From assembly GCF_042643145.1 (NCBI RefSeq), contig NZ_JBHRSA010000049.1:1-64000 (forward strand): a stretch of 64,000 bases of DNA. The letters run 5' to 3'. The notes below the pieces were generated by a model. That model searched no databases, was not told the DNA's origin, and saw only the letters and a list, made by a program, of their open reading frames with translations. Below, one piece after another: positions 27,907 through 37,069 of this stretch. Source of the stretch: Virgibacillus_O xinjiangensis (GTDB lineage Bacteria; Bacillota; Bacilli; Bacillales; Amphibacillaceae). The position numbers and the translations under genes are program-made. The stretch's first letter is position 1. The number at the start of each line of letters is the position of its first letter.

Positions 27907-28779
27907 TTGTTGGCCAGTGCACAACCGCTTGATCCGGTATTTCTGGAGCTTGGTCCGCTGACCATCTATTGGTATGGCGTGATTATTGCTACCGGTGCAT
28001 TCCTGGGTATATATCTGGCTTCTAAAGAGTCAGATCGATTGGGACTTGAAAAGGATATACTGATTGATTTCATCTTTTTTGCCATACCGATTGCTATTAT
28101 CTCTGCACGGATCTATTATGTTATATTCGAGTGGGAAAACTATGCCGGCGGGCCATGGTGGGGTGTCTTTGCCATTTGGGAAGGCGGCATTGCCATCCAT
28201 GGAGCGATTATCGGCGGCGTGTTGACTGCTGTTGTATTCACACGTAAACGGAATATCTCTTTTTGGCAGTTGGCAGATATCATAGCGCCAAGTCTCATTC
28301 TGGGACAGGCCATCGGCCGATGGGGAAATTTCATGAATCAGGAGGCCCACGGCGGGCCGGTTTCAGATGCTGCTTATAATGATTACCTGCAATATTTGCC
28401 GGATTTCATTCTAAATCAGATGACCATTGGTGGGACTTTGTATCATCCGACTTTTTTATATGAATCTCTATGGAATATCCTGGTCTTTATCCTGCTAATC
28501 TTGATGCGGAAATATAATCCAATCCGTGGAGAAATATTTCTTACATATGCTATCAGTTATTCGGTCGGTCGCTTCTTTGTGGAAGGACTTCGAACAGACA
28601 GTCTGTATTTCGGGGATATTCGACAGGCTCAATTGATTTCCATATTGACAATTGTTGTAGCGGCTGCCCTGATAATTTATAGGAGGATGCAAGGTGGGCA
28701 AGTCCGTTATGAGGATGTGACGGCCAGAAAGAAAGGCAAGAACAATTCAAAAGGCAAAAAAACACAGAAGAGAAAATAA
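27907..28779 (+). CDS. lgt: Prolipoprotein diacylglyceryl transferase Lgt
   Basis: A 290-residue polytopic membrane enzyme that moves diacylglyceryl from phosphatidylglycerol to the lipobox cysteine of prolipoproteins. It has about seven helices. The family signature GRWGNFMNQEAHGG lies at about 138-151, and the conserved Arg/Glu region GRFFVEGLRTDSL is near 218. The basic tail KKGKNNSKGKKTQKRK is probably cytosolic. The start is TTG 27907 or TTG 27910 behind GGAGTGGG; no ATG or GTG is suitable. Its clients in the window include CccB and the YtkA-type lipoprotein. Confidence 0.96.
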   Translation: MLASAQPLDPVFLELGPLTIYWYGVIIATGAFLGIYLASKESDRLGLEKDILIDFIFFAIPIAIISARIYYVIFEWENYAGGPWWGVFAIWEGGIAIHGAIIGGVLTAVVFTRKRNISFWQLADIIAPSLILGQAIGRWGNFMNQEAHGGPVSDAAYNDYLQYLPDFILNQMTIGGTLYHPTFLYESLWNILVFILLILMRKYNPIRGEIFLTYAISYSVGRFFVEGLRTDSLYFGDIRQAQLISILTIVVAAALIIYRRMQGGQVRYEDVTARKKGKNNSKGKKTQKRK

Positions 28780-28800
28780 ATCGAATACGGGGGGATATAG

Positions 28801-29760
28801 ATGGGAGGAATACTTGGACGGGGATTACAGCAGGGATTGAAGACAACTTGGACATTGGGCAAGATCATCTTTCCCATCACATTGATTGTAACCGTCTTAC
28901 AGTACACCCCTGTCCTGCCATGGGTGATAGAAAAATTGTCGCCCTTGATGGGATTGTTGGGGCTTTCTGGAGAGGCGGCAGTACCCTTGGTTCTAGGGAA
29001 TGCACTGAATCTTTATGCTGGTATTGCAGCTATTGTCTCCTTTGATTTCAGCGTGAAAGAGGTATTCATTCTGGCGGTCATGCTGTCTTTTTCACATAAT
29101 CTGTTTATCGAATCAGCTGTTGCTACGAAGGTAGGCGTGAATTTGTGGGTGATCTTGATCACCCGGATTTCTCTCGCTTTGATTTCCGCTGTTTTGATCA
29201 ACCTGTTGTGGAAAGGGGGAGCAGAGCAGGCACAATACGGAATGATTCAGGCTTCAGAGGCAACTGTGAGCGGCTGGGGGCAAATCACCCTGCAGGGGTT
29301 GAGTACTGCATTAATGGCTGTCGTACAGCTTGCACTCATTGTTATCCCCTTGATGGTTGTTATGCAGTTTTTACGTGAGAAAGGGTGGCTGGATATCTTT
29401 TCAGCTAAAATCGCCCCCTCCTTGAAACTACTTGGAATGGAGAAAAATACTTCCATGACGATGGTAGCTGGTCTGACCATCGGTCTCGCTTATGGAGCAG
29501 GATTGATGATCCAGGCTGTCAAGGAAGACGGGGTATCCAAAAAAGACATGTATTTAGCGATGATTTTTCTGGTAGCTTGTCATGCGGTAGTAGAAGATAC
29601 CCTAGTCTTCATCCCGCTTGGAATTCCAGTATGGCCATTACTAATCATCCGACTCGTTACGGCAATCGTTCTGACTATGACGATCAGCTATATATGGAAA
29701 CGGGCAGAATTTCAAAAAGGAAGGAAAACAGAACATGAGCATTCATACCATACTCTTTGA
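28801..29760 (+). CDS. yvoD: Nucleoside-recognition (Gate) domain membrane protein YvoD
   Basis: A 319-residue membrane protein with about eight hydrophobic helices. It contains two Gate/nucleoside-recognition-like repeats, as in the SpmA/SpmB and FeoB families. Substrate and role are unknown. Start ATG 28801 follows GGGGGATATAG. The 3' end overlaps ppaX by 26 bp, so the two are coupled. Position matches B. subtilis yvoD. Confidence 0.87.
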   Translation: MGGILGRGLQQGLKTTWTLGKIIFPITLIVTVLQYTPVLPWVIEKLSPLMGLLGLSGEAAVPLVLGNALNLYAGIAAIVSFDFSVKEVFILAVMLSFSHNLFIESAVATKVGVNLWVILITRISLALISAVLINLLWKGGAEQAQYGMIQASEATVSGWGQITLQGLSTALMAVVQLALIVIPLMVVMQFLREKGWLDIFSAKIAPSLKLLGMEKNTSMTMVAGLTIGLAYGAGLMIQAVKEDGVSKKDMYLAMIFLVACHAVVEDTLVFIPLGIPVWPLLIIRLVTAIVLTMTISYIWKRAEFQKGRKTEHEHSYHTL

Positions 29761-30373
29761 TCTCGACGGCACGTTGATCGACACCAATGAACTGATTATC
29801 GCTTCGTTCCACCATACTTTCTCCGAGTTCAATCATTCGTTTACAAAAGAACAAATCATGGAGTTCAATGGTCCACCACTGATGGATACATTCATGCATA
29901 TAAATCCGGCAAAGGCAGAGCAGATGGTAGCTGCATACCGTGTCCATAACCATGCGAATCATGATAATTTCGTCCGTGCGTTTCCTCACGTAAAGGAAAC
30001 GATACACCGTCTGAAAGAGGAACATATAAAATTGGGCATTGTCTCCACTAAAATGAGAGATGGGGTGGAAATGGGACTCCTTGCTACCGGTCTGGATAAC
30101 TGTTTTGAAGCTATTGTGACGTATGATGATGTAGAGAACCCCAAACCTCACGCTGAACCTGTTCTCAGAGGCATGGAAAAGCTCGGCGGCCATCCGGATA
30201 CAACCCTCATGGTAGGTGATAATTACCATGATATCGAAGCAGGCAATAATGCGGGAGTACAGACCGCAGGAGTAGCCTGGGCCCACAAGGGGAAGGAAAG
30301 GCTCTTATCATATGGTCCGACTTATATGCTCGAGGACATGCGGGATCTGTTGAAAATAATCGGAGTGAATTGA
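29735..30373 (+). CDS. ppaX: Pyrophosphatase PpaX (HAD family)
   Basis: A 212-residue HAD hydrolase. Motif I is FDLDGTLIDT (about 7-16), motif II is GIVSTKMR, the motif III Lys lies in NPKPHAEP, and motif IV is MVGDNYHDIEAG. PpaX hydrolyses the pyrophosphate made when HprK/P dephosphorylates HPr-Ser-P by phosphorolysis, which fits its place in the hprK cluster. The ribosome site AAGGAAGG lies inside yvoD. Length matches B. subtilis PpaX (216). Confidence 0.95.
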   Translation: MSIHTILFDLDGTLIDTNELIIASFHHTFSEFNHSFTKEQIMEFNGPPLMDTFMHINPAKAEQMVAAYRVHNHANHDNFVRAFPHVKETIHRLKEEHIKLGIVSTKMRDGVEMGLLATGLDNCFEAIVTYDDVENPKPHAEPVLRGMEKLGGHPDTTLMVGDNYHDIEAGNNAGVQTAGVAWAHKGKERLLSYGPTYMLEDMRDLLKIIGVN

Positions 30374-30374
30374 T

Positions 30375-30899
30375 ATGCGGCGTACAGACCGATACTTTGT
30401 AAAAGGAAGCAACTCACTATGGCAGATTTATAAAACGGTGTCCTTCTGGAAAATGGTAAAAAACTTTCTCGTGATCCAGACAGCAAGGTATACACCGTTT
30501 CTGGGGGTAAAAAACTGGCTCTATCGCAACTTTTTGAAGATGCGGGTCGGGAAGCGGACAGCATTTGCTTTGATGGTGATGCCGGATGTCATGTTCCCGG
30601 AAAAAATCCATATTGGAGAAAATACTGTGATTGGTTACAATACCACTATTCTGGCTCATGAATATTTAATTGAAGAATACAGGATCGGAGATGTCATGAT
30701 TGGCGACAAGGTGCTGATCGGTGCGAATACTACCATCCTCCCTGGAGTGACCATCGGTAATGGAGCAATCATCTCTGCAGGCAGCCTGGTTCATAAGGAT
30801 GTACCTGAAGGTGTCTTTGCTGGAGGAAACCCGATGAAAATCATCTATACAAAAGAGCAGATGGAAAACAGAATGAAAAACTTACCGTTAGATGAGTAA
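30375..30899 (+). CDS. yvoF: Left-handed beta-helix acyltransferase YvoF
   Basis: A 174-residue hexapeptide-repeat acetyltransferase-like protein. Hexad repeats are clear from about 78 to 150 (IHIGENTVIGYN, then VMIGDKVLIGANTTILPGV). The N-terminus is basic and aromatic and may touch the membrane. The acceptor is unknown; B. subtilis YvoF is described as a putative acetyltransferase. It starts 1 bp after the ppaX stop. A terminator follows, closing the hprK cluster. Confidence 0.9.
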   Translation: MRRTDRYFVKGSNSLWQIYKTVSFWKMVKNFLVIQTARYTPFLGVKNWLYRNFLKMRVGKRTAFALMVMPDVMFPEKIHIGENTVIGYNTTILAHEYLIEEYRIGDVMIGDKVLIGANTTILPGVTIGNGAIISAGSLVHKDVPEGVFAGGNPMKIIYTKEQMENRMKNLPLDE

Positions 30900-30908
30900 G
30901 GAACAGCC

Positions 30909-30958
30909 AACCGTAAGGCGGACAGATGCAGAAATCTCCGCTTTACGGTTTGTTTTTT
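30909..30958 (+). terminator. Terminator after the hprK cluster
   Basis: A 13-14-bp stem with a G-U pair (30909-30922 with 30937-30950) is followed by T-rich TGTTTTTT. Confidence 0.85.
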
Positions 30959-31036
30959 CTGCTTGTCGGAAAAGTATATTAGTTTTTATCTATTAGGGTA
31001 AATATATAATAGGATGATGGATAAGGAGTGTCGATT

Positions 31037-32710
31037 ATGTCCAATTTATCAAGTTTAAAGCGAGAAGCAGCATTCCAGCGCCTGGAGGAAGACAAGCTGG
31101 ATGTACTGGTTGTCGGTGGTGGTATAACAGGAGCGGGGGTCGCTTTAGATGCAGTCACGCGTGGTATGCGGACAGCCGTAGTGGAAATGCAGGATTTTGC
31201 AGCAGGCACCTCCAGCCGATCGACAAAACTGGTTCATGGAGGACTTAGATATTTAAAGCAGTTTGAAATAAAAATGGTCTCAGATACGGGGAGCGAAAGA
31301 CAAGTGGTCTATGAAAATGGTCCGCATGTAACAACACCGGAATGGATGATGCTTCCTTTCCATAAGGGAGGCACATTCGGTCCACTGACCACGAATATTG
31401 GCCTCCGTATCTATGATTTTCTAGCCGGGGTGAAGAGAACGGAGCGGAGAACGATGTTCAAACCCGAAGAAGCGCTGGAAAAGGAACCGCTGATAAAAAG
31501 AGAAGGCCTGCGGGGAGCTGGCTTCTATGTGGAATATAAAACAGATGATGCCCGTTTAACGATAGAGGTTGTTAAAAAGGCGGTTCAAAAAGGAGCCAAT
31601 GCGTTGAATTATGCAGAAGTGGTTCGTTTCCTCTATGATGAGTCCTCCAAAATATCCGGAGCAAAGGTGAGGGATAAAATTTCCGGGCATACGTATGACG
31701 TATATGCCAAAAAGGTCATTAATGCTGCAGGACCGTGGGTGGACAGTTTGAGGGAAATGGATGGATCAAATCAGGGTAAACATCTTCTCCTTTCCAAAGG
31801 GGTCCATCTTGTTTTCCCTAAGGAGATATTTCCCCTACAGCAGGCTGTTTACTTTGATGCACCGGATGGGCGAATGATATTCGCGATTCCAAGGGAGAAT
31901 AAAACATATGTAGGTACCACAGATACTGCTTATACTGGCAGCAAACAGCACCCCGTCATGACGGAAGGGGACCGGGAGTATCTCCTCGAGGCCATCCATT
32001 ATATGTTTCCATCCTTGAATATTCAAGCAGACCATGTGGAATCAAGCTGGGCCGGTATTCGCCCACTGATCGCAGAGGAAGGAAAAGATGACCCTGGTGA
32101 AATTTCAAGGAAGGATGAAGTCTTCATTTCTGATTCCGGACTCATCTCTATTGCGGGAGGAAAGTTGACGGGGTATCGAAAAATGGCCCAGGAAGTAGTG
32201 GACACTGTGGTCCAGCTGTTGAAGGAAGAGGAAGGTATCCTTTATTCGCATTCGGAGACAGCACATCTTCCGATAGCCGGTGGAGAAGTAGGCGGCTCCA
32301 CTGGGTTTGAAGATTTCAAAGTGCGCAAAACGGCAGAAGGAAAAGCCATCGGGCTGGATGAATCGACTGCCCTGAAGCTTGTGAAGACCTACGGAGCCAA
32401 TGTAGATATCATTTTCAACTTATATTTGGAAAAGAAGGAAGAAGCAGAAACTGTCGGAATGGATGCTGTAGTATTGGCAGAACTGCTATATGCCATGGAG
32501 TATGAAGGTGCTTATAAACCTGCGGATTTCTTTGTCCGAAGAACTGGAGCCCTGTTCTTTGAAATCAATTGGGTGAAGGCCCATAAAAACTCTGTTCTCC
32601 GCTATATGGCAAAAACTCTCCAATGGAGCGGTATGCAGAAAGGAGCATATGAACAGGAACTGGAACAATTGCTTCAGGATGCTGTCACAGCCGTGAAAGA
32701 GGATATATAA
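31037..32710 (+). CDS. glpD: Aerobic glycerol-3-phosphate dehydrogenase GlpD
   Basis: A 557-residue FAD enzyme of the inner face of the membrane that oxidises glycerol-3-phosphate to DHAP and feeds quinones. The FAD-binding motif is VLVVGGGITGAGVALDA (about 21-37). TSSRSTKLVHGGLRYLK is the family signature. Start ATG 31037 follows AAGGAG; an in-frame GTG at 31028 overlaps that site. A TATAAT at 31005-31010 is a likely -10. glpF and glpK are not nearby, and no GlpP antiterminator hairpin is evident in the 137-bp leader region. Confidence 0.97.
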   Translation: MSNLSSLKREAAFQRLEEDKLDVLVVGGGITGAGVALDAVTRGMRTAVVEMQDFAAGTSSRSTKLVHGGLRYLKQFEIKMVSDTGSERQVVYENGPHVTTPEWMMLPFHKGGTFGPLTTNIGLRIYDFLAGVKRTERRTMFKPEEALEKEPLIKREGLRGAGFYVEYKTDDARLTIEVVKKAVQKGANALNYAEVVRFLYDESSKISGAKVRDKISGHTYDVYAKKVINAAGPWVDSLREMDGSNQGKHLLLSKGVHLVFPKEIFPLQQAVYFDAPDGRMIFAIPRENKTYVGTTDTAYTGSKQHPVMTEGDREYLLEAIHYMFPSLNIQADHVESSWAGIRPLIAEEGKDDPGEISRKDEVFISDSGLISIAGGKLTGYRKMAQEVVDTVVQLLKEEEGILYSHSETAHLPIAGGEVGGSTGFEDFKVRKTAEGKAIGLDESTALKLVKTYGANVDIIFNLYLEKKEEAETVGMDAVVLAELLYAMEYEGAYKPADFFVRRTGALFFEINWVKAHKNSVLRYMAKTLQWSGMQKGAYEQELEQLLQDAVTAVKEDI

Positions 32711-32773
32711 TTCCCCTATCAAATATGATATACTCTGTACGTATGTGTAATGAATATTAGGGGGACACCACCT

Positions 32774-33772
32774 ATGCAGCATGTTGAAAAGAAACGTGAA
32801 GGGGAAAATAAAATCATCCCTTTCATTCCGGAAGGTGATTTTTATTTCACTAAAGGCGTGGAAGCATTTCAAAAAAGGAAATTTGATATAGCAGAGAAAT
32901 GGCTGAAAAAAGCCATGGAAGCAAAGCCATTCGAGCCATTGTATGCATGCCAGTTATCCGTGGTCTATACAGAAACAGGCAATTATCATAAGGCCAATCA
33001 ATTACTGACCAATGTGCTTCAGGTCAGCGAATATATCGATTGTTATTATCTGATCGCAAACAATTATGCCCATCTCGGGTTGCTGAATGATGCTCGGAAG
33101 CATGCCAATATCTATCTGGAGAAAGAGCCGGAAGGAGACTTCAGCGAGGAGGCGAAATCGCTGCTCGAGATGATTGACATTGATGAAGATGATACGGATG
33201 ACGATAATTGGGATCTGGAAGAAGAGGATGATCTTCTTATCTACCAAGAGACTATCTTCTATCACATGGAAAATAGGGAATGGGAGCAGGCACTGCCTCT
33301 CATTGAGGATATGATGTTGATATTCCCCGAACACAAAACGGCTATCCATGACCACGCCCATGCACTCTTCTTTACCGGGGAGGAAGAACGGGCGGTTGAG
33401 ATCGAGCAACAGACTATCTTGGATGATCCGAACAATTTATACAGCCATACGAACCTTGCTTTGTTTTATCATCAACTCGAACGGGAAGAAGATTCCCGCC
33501 ATCATATAAATGTGTTGCTTAATGTGTATCCAATCCATCAACAGCAGAAGCTGAGGATTGCAGTTACTTTGGCGAGAACTGGTTATTATAAAGAGGCGTA
33601 TCAGCGTTTCCGTCCATTGGTGAAGAATCAAATGAAGAGCCATCTGTCTTATTTCCATTGGTACAGTGTCGCAGCCTACCGTGTTGGTGAGCCTGCAAAA
33701 GCTTTGTCCCTCTGGGAGGAAGGGTGCAAAAGGCATCCGAAGCTTTCCAAGGAAGAAGGCCCCTGGAAATAA
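32774..33772 (+). CDS. yvcD: TPR-repeat protein (YvcD-like)
   Basis: A 332-residue cytosolic protein made of tetratricopeptide-like helix pairs. Repeats are visible at about 22-55 (AFQKRKFDIAEKWLKKAMEA), 56-90, 91-125 and again from 150 on. An acidic stretch (about 136-155, rich in Asp/Glu) separates two TPR blocks. It is likely a scaffold or adaptor with no enzymatic motif. Start ATG 32774 is preferred because TTAGGGGG lies 8 bases before it. B. subtilis yvcD lies in the same neighbourhood as trxB. Confidence 0.82.
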   Translation: MQHVEKKREGENKIIPFIPEGDFYFTKGVEAFQKRKFDIAEKWLKKAMEAKPFEPLYACQLSVVYTETGNYHKANQLLTNVLQVSEYIDCYYLIANNYAHLGLLNDARKHANIYLEKEPEGDFSEEAKSLLEMIDIDEDDTDDDNWDLEEEDDLLIYQETIFYHMENREWEQALPLIEDMMLIFPEHKTAIHDHAHALFFTGEEERAVEIEQQTILDDPNNLYSHTNLALFYHQLEREEDSRHHINVLLNVYPIHQQQKLRIAVTLARTGYYKEAYQRFRPLVKNQMKSHLSYFHWYSVAAYRVGEPAKALSLWEEGCKRHPKLSKEEGPWK

Positions 33773-33857
33773 AGATAAGCAGATTGATGGACGAAACCCA
33801 TTATTTTTAATACGCTATAGTTGCTTTATGAATTATGAATAGGAAAGGGCGATTGCT

Positions 33858-34808
33858 ATGTCCGACGAACGTATATATGACGTAATTATTGCAGGAGCTG
33901 GACCAGCCGGCATGACCGCTGCGGTTTATGCATCACGTGCCAACTTGGATACACTTATGATTGAACGCGGGATCCCTGGAGGTCAAATGGCAAATACGGA
34001 AGAAGTAGAGAATTATCCTGGATTTGATCATATCCTTGGACCTGATCTGTCTAATAAGATGTTCGAGCACGCAAAAAAGTTCGGTGCAGAGTATGCGTAC
34101 GGTGATATTAAAGAGGTTACAGATGAAGGAGAATATAAGACGGTAATTGCAGGGAATAAGGAATACAAGACCCGTTCCTTCATAATAACAACGGGCGCCC
34201 AGTATAAAAAACTAGGTATCCCCGGAGAAGAAGAACTTGGCGGACGCGGGGTTTCTTACTGTGCTGTCTGTGATGGGGCCTTTTTCAAAGGAAAGAATCT
34301 AGTGGTCATAGGCGGAGGAGATTCGGCTGTGGAAGAAGGTATCTATCTGACCCGTTTTGCTGAAAAGGTTACGATCATTCACCGCCGTGATGAACTGCGT
34401 GCCCAAAAGATCTTGCAAAATCGTGCCTTCGACAACGATAAAATCGATTTCATCTGGGATACGGTGGTCAATGAGATTAATGGGCCTGAAGGCAAAGTCA
34501 GCAGTGTGTCGTTGGAGAATGTGAAAACTGGTGAAACCCGTGATTTCGATGCAGATGGAGTTTTTGTGTACATCGGTATGGTCCCATTAAGCGAGCCATT
34601 CCAGTCTCTAGGGATCACCAATGGAGAAGGCTATATCCCTACCGATGAAAACATGGCAACAAATATCCCGGGTGTGTTTGCAGCTGGTGATATTCGGGAG
34701 AAGGATCTTCGACAAATCGTGACAGCGACAGGGGATGGCAGTATTGCAGCAGAGGCAGCCATTAAATATGTCGAAGACCTGCACGAGGCAATCAAAGCGG
34801 GAAACTAG
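33858..34808 (+). CDS. trxB: Thioredoxin reductase TrxB
   Basis: A 316-residue low-molecular-weight NADPH:thioredoxin reductase. The FAD motif is IIAGAGPAGMTAAVYA (about 11-26), the redox-active pair is in CAVC (about 136-139, SYCAVCDGAFF), the NADPH motif is VVIGGGDSAVEEG, and the C-terminal FAD motif is GVFAAGDIRE. Start ATG 33858 follows GGAAAGGGCG. It stands as its own unit between the TPR gene and rapZ and ends in a strong terminator. Confidence 0.97.
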   Translation: MSDERIYDVIIAGAGPAGMTAAVYASRANLDTLMIERGIPGGQMANTEEVENYPGFDHILGPDLSNKMFEHAKKFGAEYAYGDIKEVTDEGEYKTVIAGNKEYKTRSFIITTGAQYKKLGIPGEEELGGRGVSYCAVCDGAFFKGKNLVVIGGGDSAVEEGIYLTRFAEKVTIIHRRDELRAQKILQNRAFDNDKIDFIWDTVVNEINGPEGKVSSVSLENVKTGETRDFDADGVFVYIGMVPLSEPFQSLGITNGEGYIPTDENMATNIPGVFAAGDIREKDLRQIVTATGDGSIAAEAAIKYVEDLHEAIKAGN

Positions 34809-34934
34809 AAACGTAAAGGGAAAATTTACAAAAAGTAATACCCTTATAACATTCCCGTAATACGCATGAAACATTGGTTAGTTACAATAGAAGTAACTAA
34901 TTGACCCCCTTTTAATAGATAGATTAGTTTATTG

Positions 34935-34966
34935 GCGCAGGTGCTCGACACCTGTGCATTTTTTTT
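34935..34966 (+). terminator. Terminator after trxB
   Basis: A 9-bp stem with one G-U pair (34935-34943 with 34949-34957) and loop CTCGA is followed by eight T at 34959-34966. Confidence 0.9.
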
Positions 34967-35024
34967 GGTATCCAAGAAAAGGCTGTCCGATGATGTCGAA
35001 TAGAGAACAGGAAATAATATTCCC

Positions 35025-35054
35025 TTGTTGCTTTGTTTTTGTTCATTGTATAAT
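35025..35054 (+). promoter_or_regulatory. SigA-type promoter of rapZ-yvcK-whiA
   Basis: TTGTTG (35025-35030), an 18-bp spacer and a perfect TATAAT (35049-35054) lie 115 bp before rapZ. Confidence 0.6.
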
Positions 35055-35168
35055 AGAGGATAGTGCGACAGTCAAAGAATAACTCAGCCAAAGTGCTGCA
35101 TAAATATAAGTAGGAAGATGAGTTACGTGCCTGCCTGGCGATACGGTTTTTTTAAAGGGGAGAGACAG

Positions 35169-36053
35169 ATGGAAAACGGGGAAACAGAAACTAAACTAGT
35201 CATCATCACTGGGATGTCCGGAGCCGGCAAAACCGTTGCCGTCCAAAGTTTTGAGGACCTTGGATATTATTGTGTGGATAATCTGCCGCCGACATTGCTG
35301 CCAAAGTTCCTCGATTTAATGAGGGACTCCACGAATAATATCCGTAAAGTAGCGATTGTGATGGATTTGCGCGGCAGGGAGTTTTTCGACTCGCTTGTAG
35401 AAGCATTGGATACACTGGGAAAAGAGGACTGGCTGGAAGAACATATCCTGTTTTTAGATGCCAAAGATGAGCAACTGGTTACCAGATACAAAGAAACAAG
35501 GCGATCACACCCTCTGGCCGTCGAGGGTCTGCCTCTTGATGGGATCAGGAAGGAGAGGGAGATACTCGATGAATTGAGAGGACGTTCCAACCGCATCATC
35601 GATACGACGAAACTGAAGCCTAAGGAGCTCAGGGAAAAAATCGTGAAAGTATATGCGGAAGAAAAGCAGACAGTGTTCTCGATTCAGATGATGTCCTTCG
35701 GTTTCAAATACGGACTGCCTATAGACGCTGACCTTGTGTTTGATGTCCGATTCCTTCCAAACCCGCATTATGTATCCCACTTGCAGCCAATGACTGGCTT
35801 GAATAAGGAAGTGTCTTCCTATGTATTCAAATGGGGAGATACCCAGGAGTTCACATCGAAGATCCTCGATCTGCTTCAATTTATGCTTCCACAGTATAAA
35901 AAAGAAGGAAAGTCTCAATTAGTGGTGGCCATTGGCTGTACTGGCGGCCAACATCGCTCTGTGGCGCTTGCGGAATACTTTGCCAAAGAGTTGTCGCCAG
36001 ATTATATTGCCCATGTAACACATAGGGATATTGATAAAAGAAAGGGACATTGA
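35169..36053 (+). CDS. rapZ: RapZ/YvcJ nucleotide-binding protein
   Basis: A 294-residue P-loop GTPase/ATPase of the RapZ family. Walker A is ITGMSGAGKTVA (about 13-24). The C-terminal domain has GCTGGQHRSVALAE, the conserved sulfate/RNA-binding loop region. E. coli RapZ controls GlmS through sRNA, while B. subtilis YvcJ affects competence; the role here is open. Start ATG 35169 follows GGGGAGAG. It leads yvcK and whiA, 1 bp and 49 bp from the next starts, a cluster conserved across Gram-positives. The Nudix gene yvcI found upstream in B. subtilis is missing. Confidence 0.95.
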   Translation: MENGETETKLVIITGMSGAGKTVAVQSFEDLGYYCVDNLPPTLLPKFLDLMRDSTNNIRKVAIVMDLRGREFFDSLVEALDTLGKEDWLEEHILFLDAKDEQLVTRYKETRRSHPLAVEGLPLDGIRKEREILDELRGRSNRIIDTTKLKPKELREKIVKVYAEEKQTVFSIQMMSFGFKYGLPIDADLVFDVRFLPNPHYVSHLQPMTGLNKEVSSYVFKWGDTQEFTSKILDLLQFMLPQYKKEGKSQLVVAIGCTGGQHRSVALAEYFAKELSPDYIAHVTHRDIDKRKGH

Positions 36054-36054
36054 T

Positions 36055-37020
36055 ATGACGGAAGAAAATAATCCCAGGGTCGTAGTCATTGGCGGCGGGA
36101 CAGGTATGCCGGTTCTGCTGAGAGGTTTAAAAAATCTACCTATACAGCTGACCGCTATTGTCACGGTGGCGGATGACGGAGGCAGTACCGGCAGGCTGAG
36201 AAGTGAAATGGATATCCCCGCTCCTGGGGATATCCGTAATGTAATAGCTGCTCTATCTGATGCGGAACCGATGCTGGTGGACCTATTCCAGCATCGGTTT
36301 GCGGTGGGTAATGGTCTTTCCGGCCACTCCATGGGGAATCTCCTTCTTGCAGCAATGACCTCCATTACTGGGAATTTCAACAATGGAATCAAGGAGATTT
36401 CCCGCGTACTGAATGTGAAAGGGAAGATATATCCGATTTCCAATGACAGTATGTCCCTGCACGCTGAAATGGAAGATGGCAGTATCGTTTCCGGTGAATC
36501 CAATATACCATTGTCCAATAAACGGATTAAAAAGGTGTTTCTCCAGCCGCAGCCGGTCAAACCATTGCCGAACGCCATCCGTGCTGTCAAGAATGCTGAT
36601 CTGATCGTGATTGCTCCCGGAAGCTTGTATACGAGTATTCTTCCGACATTGATCATGCCTGAGATTGACCAGGCCATCCGTATGAGCAGAGGAGAGGTTG
36701 TATATGTGTGCAATGTCATGACCCAGGCGGGTGAAACAACGGGCTATACTGCTTCAGAGCATGTAGAGGCAATCACCAGCCACATAGGACAAGGAACAGT
36801 GGATTCCATTGTGGTCCATAATGAACCTATCCGGAAAAATGTAAGGGCCGTCTATGAAGAGGAGAATGCGGAGCCCGTTTTATATGATACCGACCGTCTA
36901 CGGGAGATGGGCCTCAAGGTCATTGAAGGGGACATCATTGACCATTCGAAGTCGACGATCAGGCACGATACCGAGAAAGTTTCCAACTTATTGTATTCCG
37001 CTATAAAAAGAAGAAAGTGA
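36055..37020 (+). CDS. yvcK: Gluconeogenesis factor YvcK (CofD/UPF0052 fold)
   Basis: A 321-residue CofD-like protein. It binds UDP-GlcNAc or related ligands and supports cell shape on gluconeogenic carbon. The glycine motif VVVIGGGTGMPVLLRGLK (about 9-26) and ADDGGSTGRLR are family signatures, with GHSMGNLLLAAM further on. Start ATG 36055 follows AGAAAGGGA; an upstream TTG frame from 36031 is rejected. It sits 1 bp after the rapZ stop. Confidence 0.95.
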   Translation: MTEENNPRVVVIGGGTGMPVLLRGLKNLPIQLTAIVTVADDGGSTGRLRSEMDIPAPGDIRNVIAALSDAEPMLVDLFQHRFAVGNGLSGHSMGNLLLAAMTSITGNFNNGIKEISRVLNVKGKIYPISNDSMSLHAEMEDGSIVSGESNIPLSNKRIKKVFLQPQPVKPLPNAIRAVKNADLIVIAPGSLYTSILPTLIMPEIDQAIRMSRGEVVYVCNVMTQAGETTGYTASEHVEAITSHIGQGTVDSIVVHNEPIRKNVRAVYEEENAEPVLYDTDRLREMGLKVIEGDIIDHSKSTIRHDTEKVSNLLYSAIKRRK

Positions 37021-37069
37021 TGGACTGCTGCAGGAATGAGGCTTCACTTAAAGGGAAGGGGGGAGACAG

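Larger units (their letters stand above)
34809..35168. other. 360-bp intergenic stretch between trxB and rapZ
   Basis: It holds the trxB terminator (34935-34966) and the rapZ promoter (35025-35054). An in-frame ATG at 35118 opens a longer rapZ frame but has no ribosome site. Nothing else is recognisable. Confidence 0.6.

Noticed and set aside
35919..36719. 266-residue minus-strand frame opposite yvcK
   Set aside because: It mirrors the codon pattern of yvcK and rapZ on the other strand and has no start signals.
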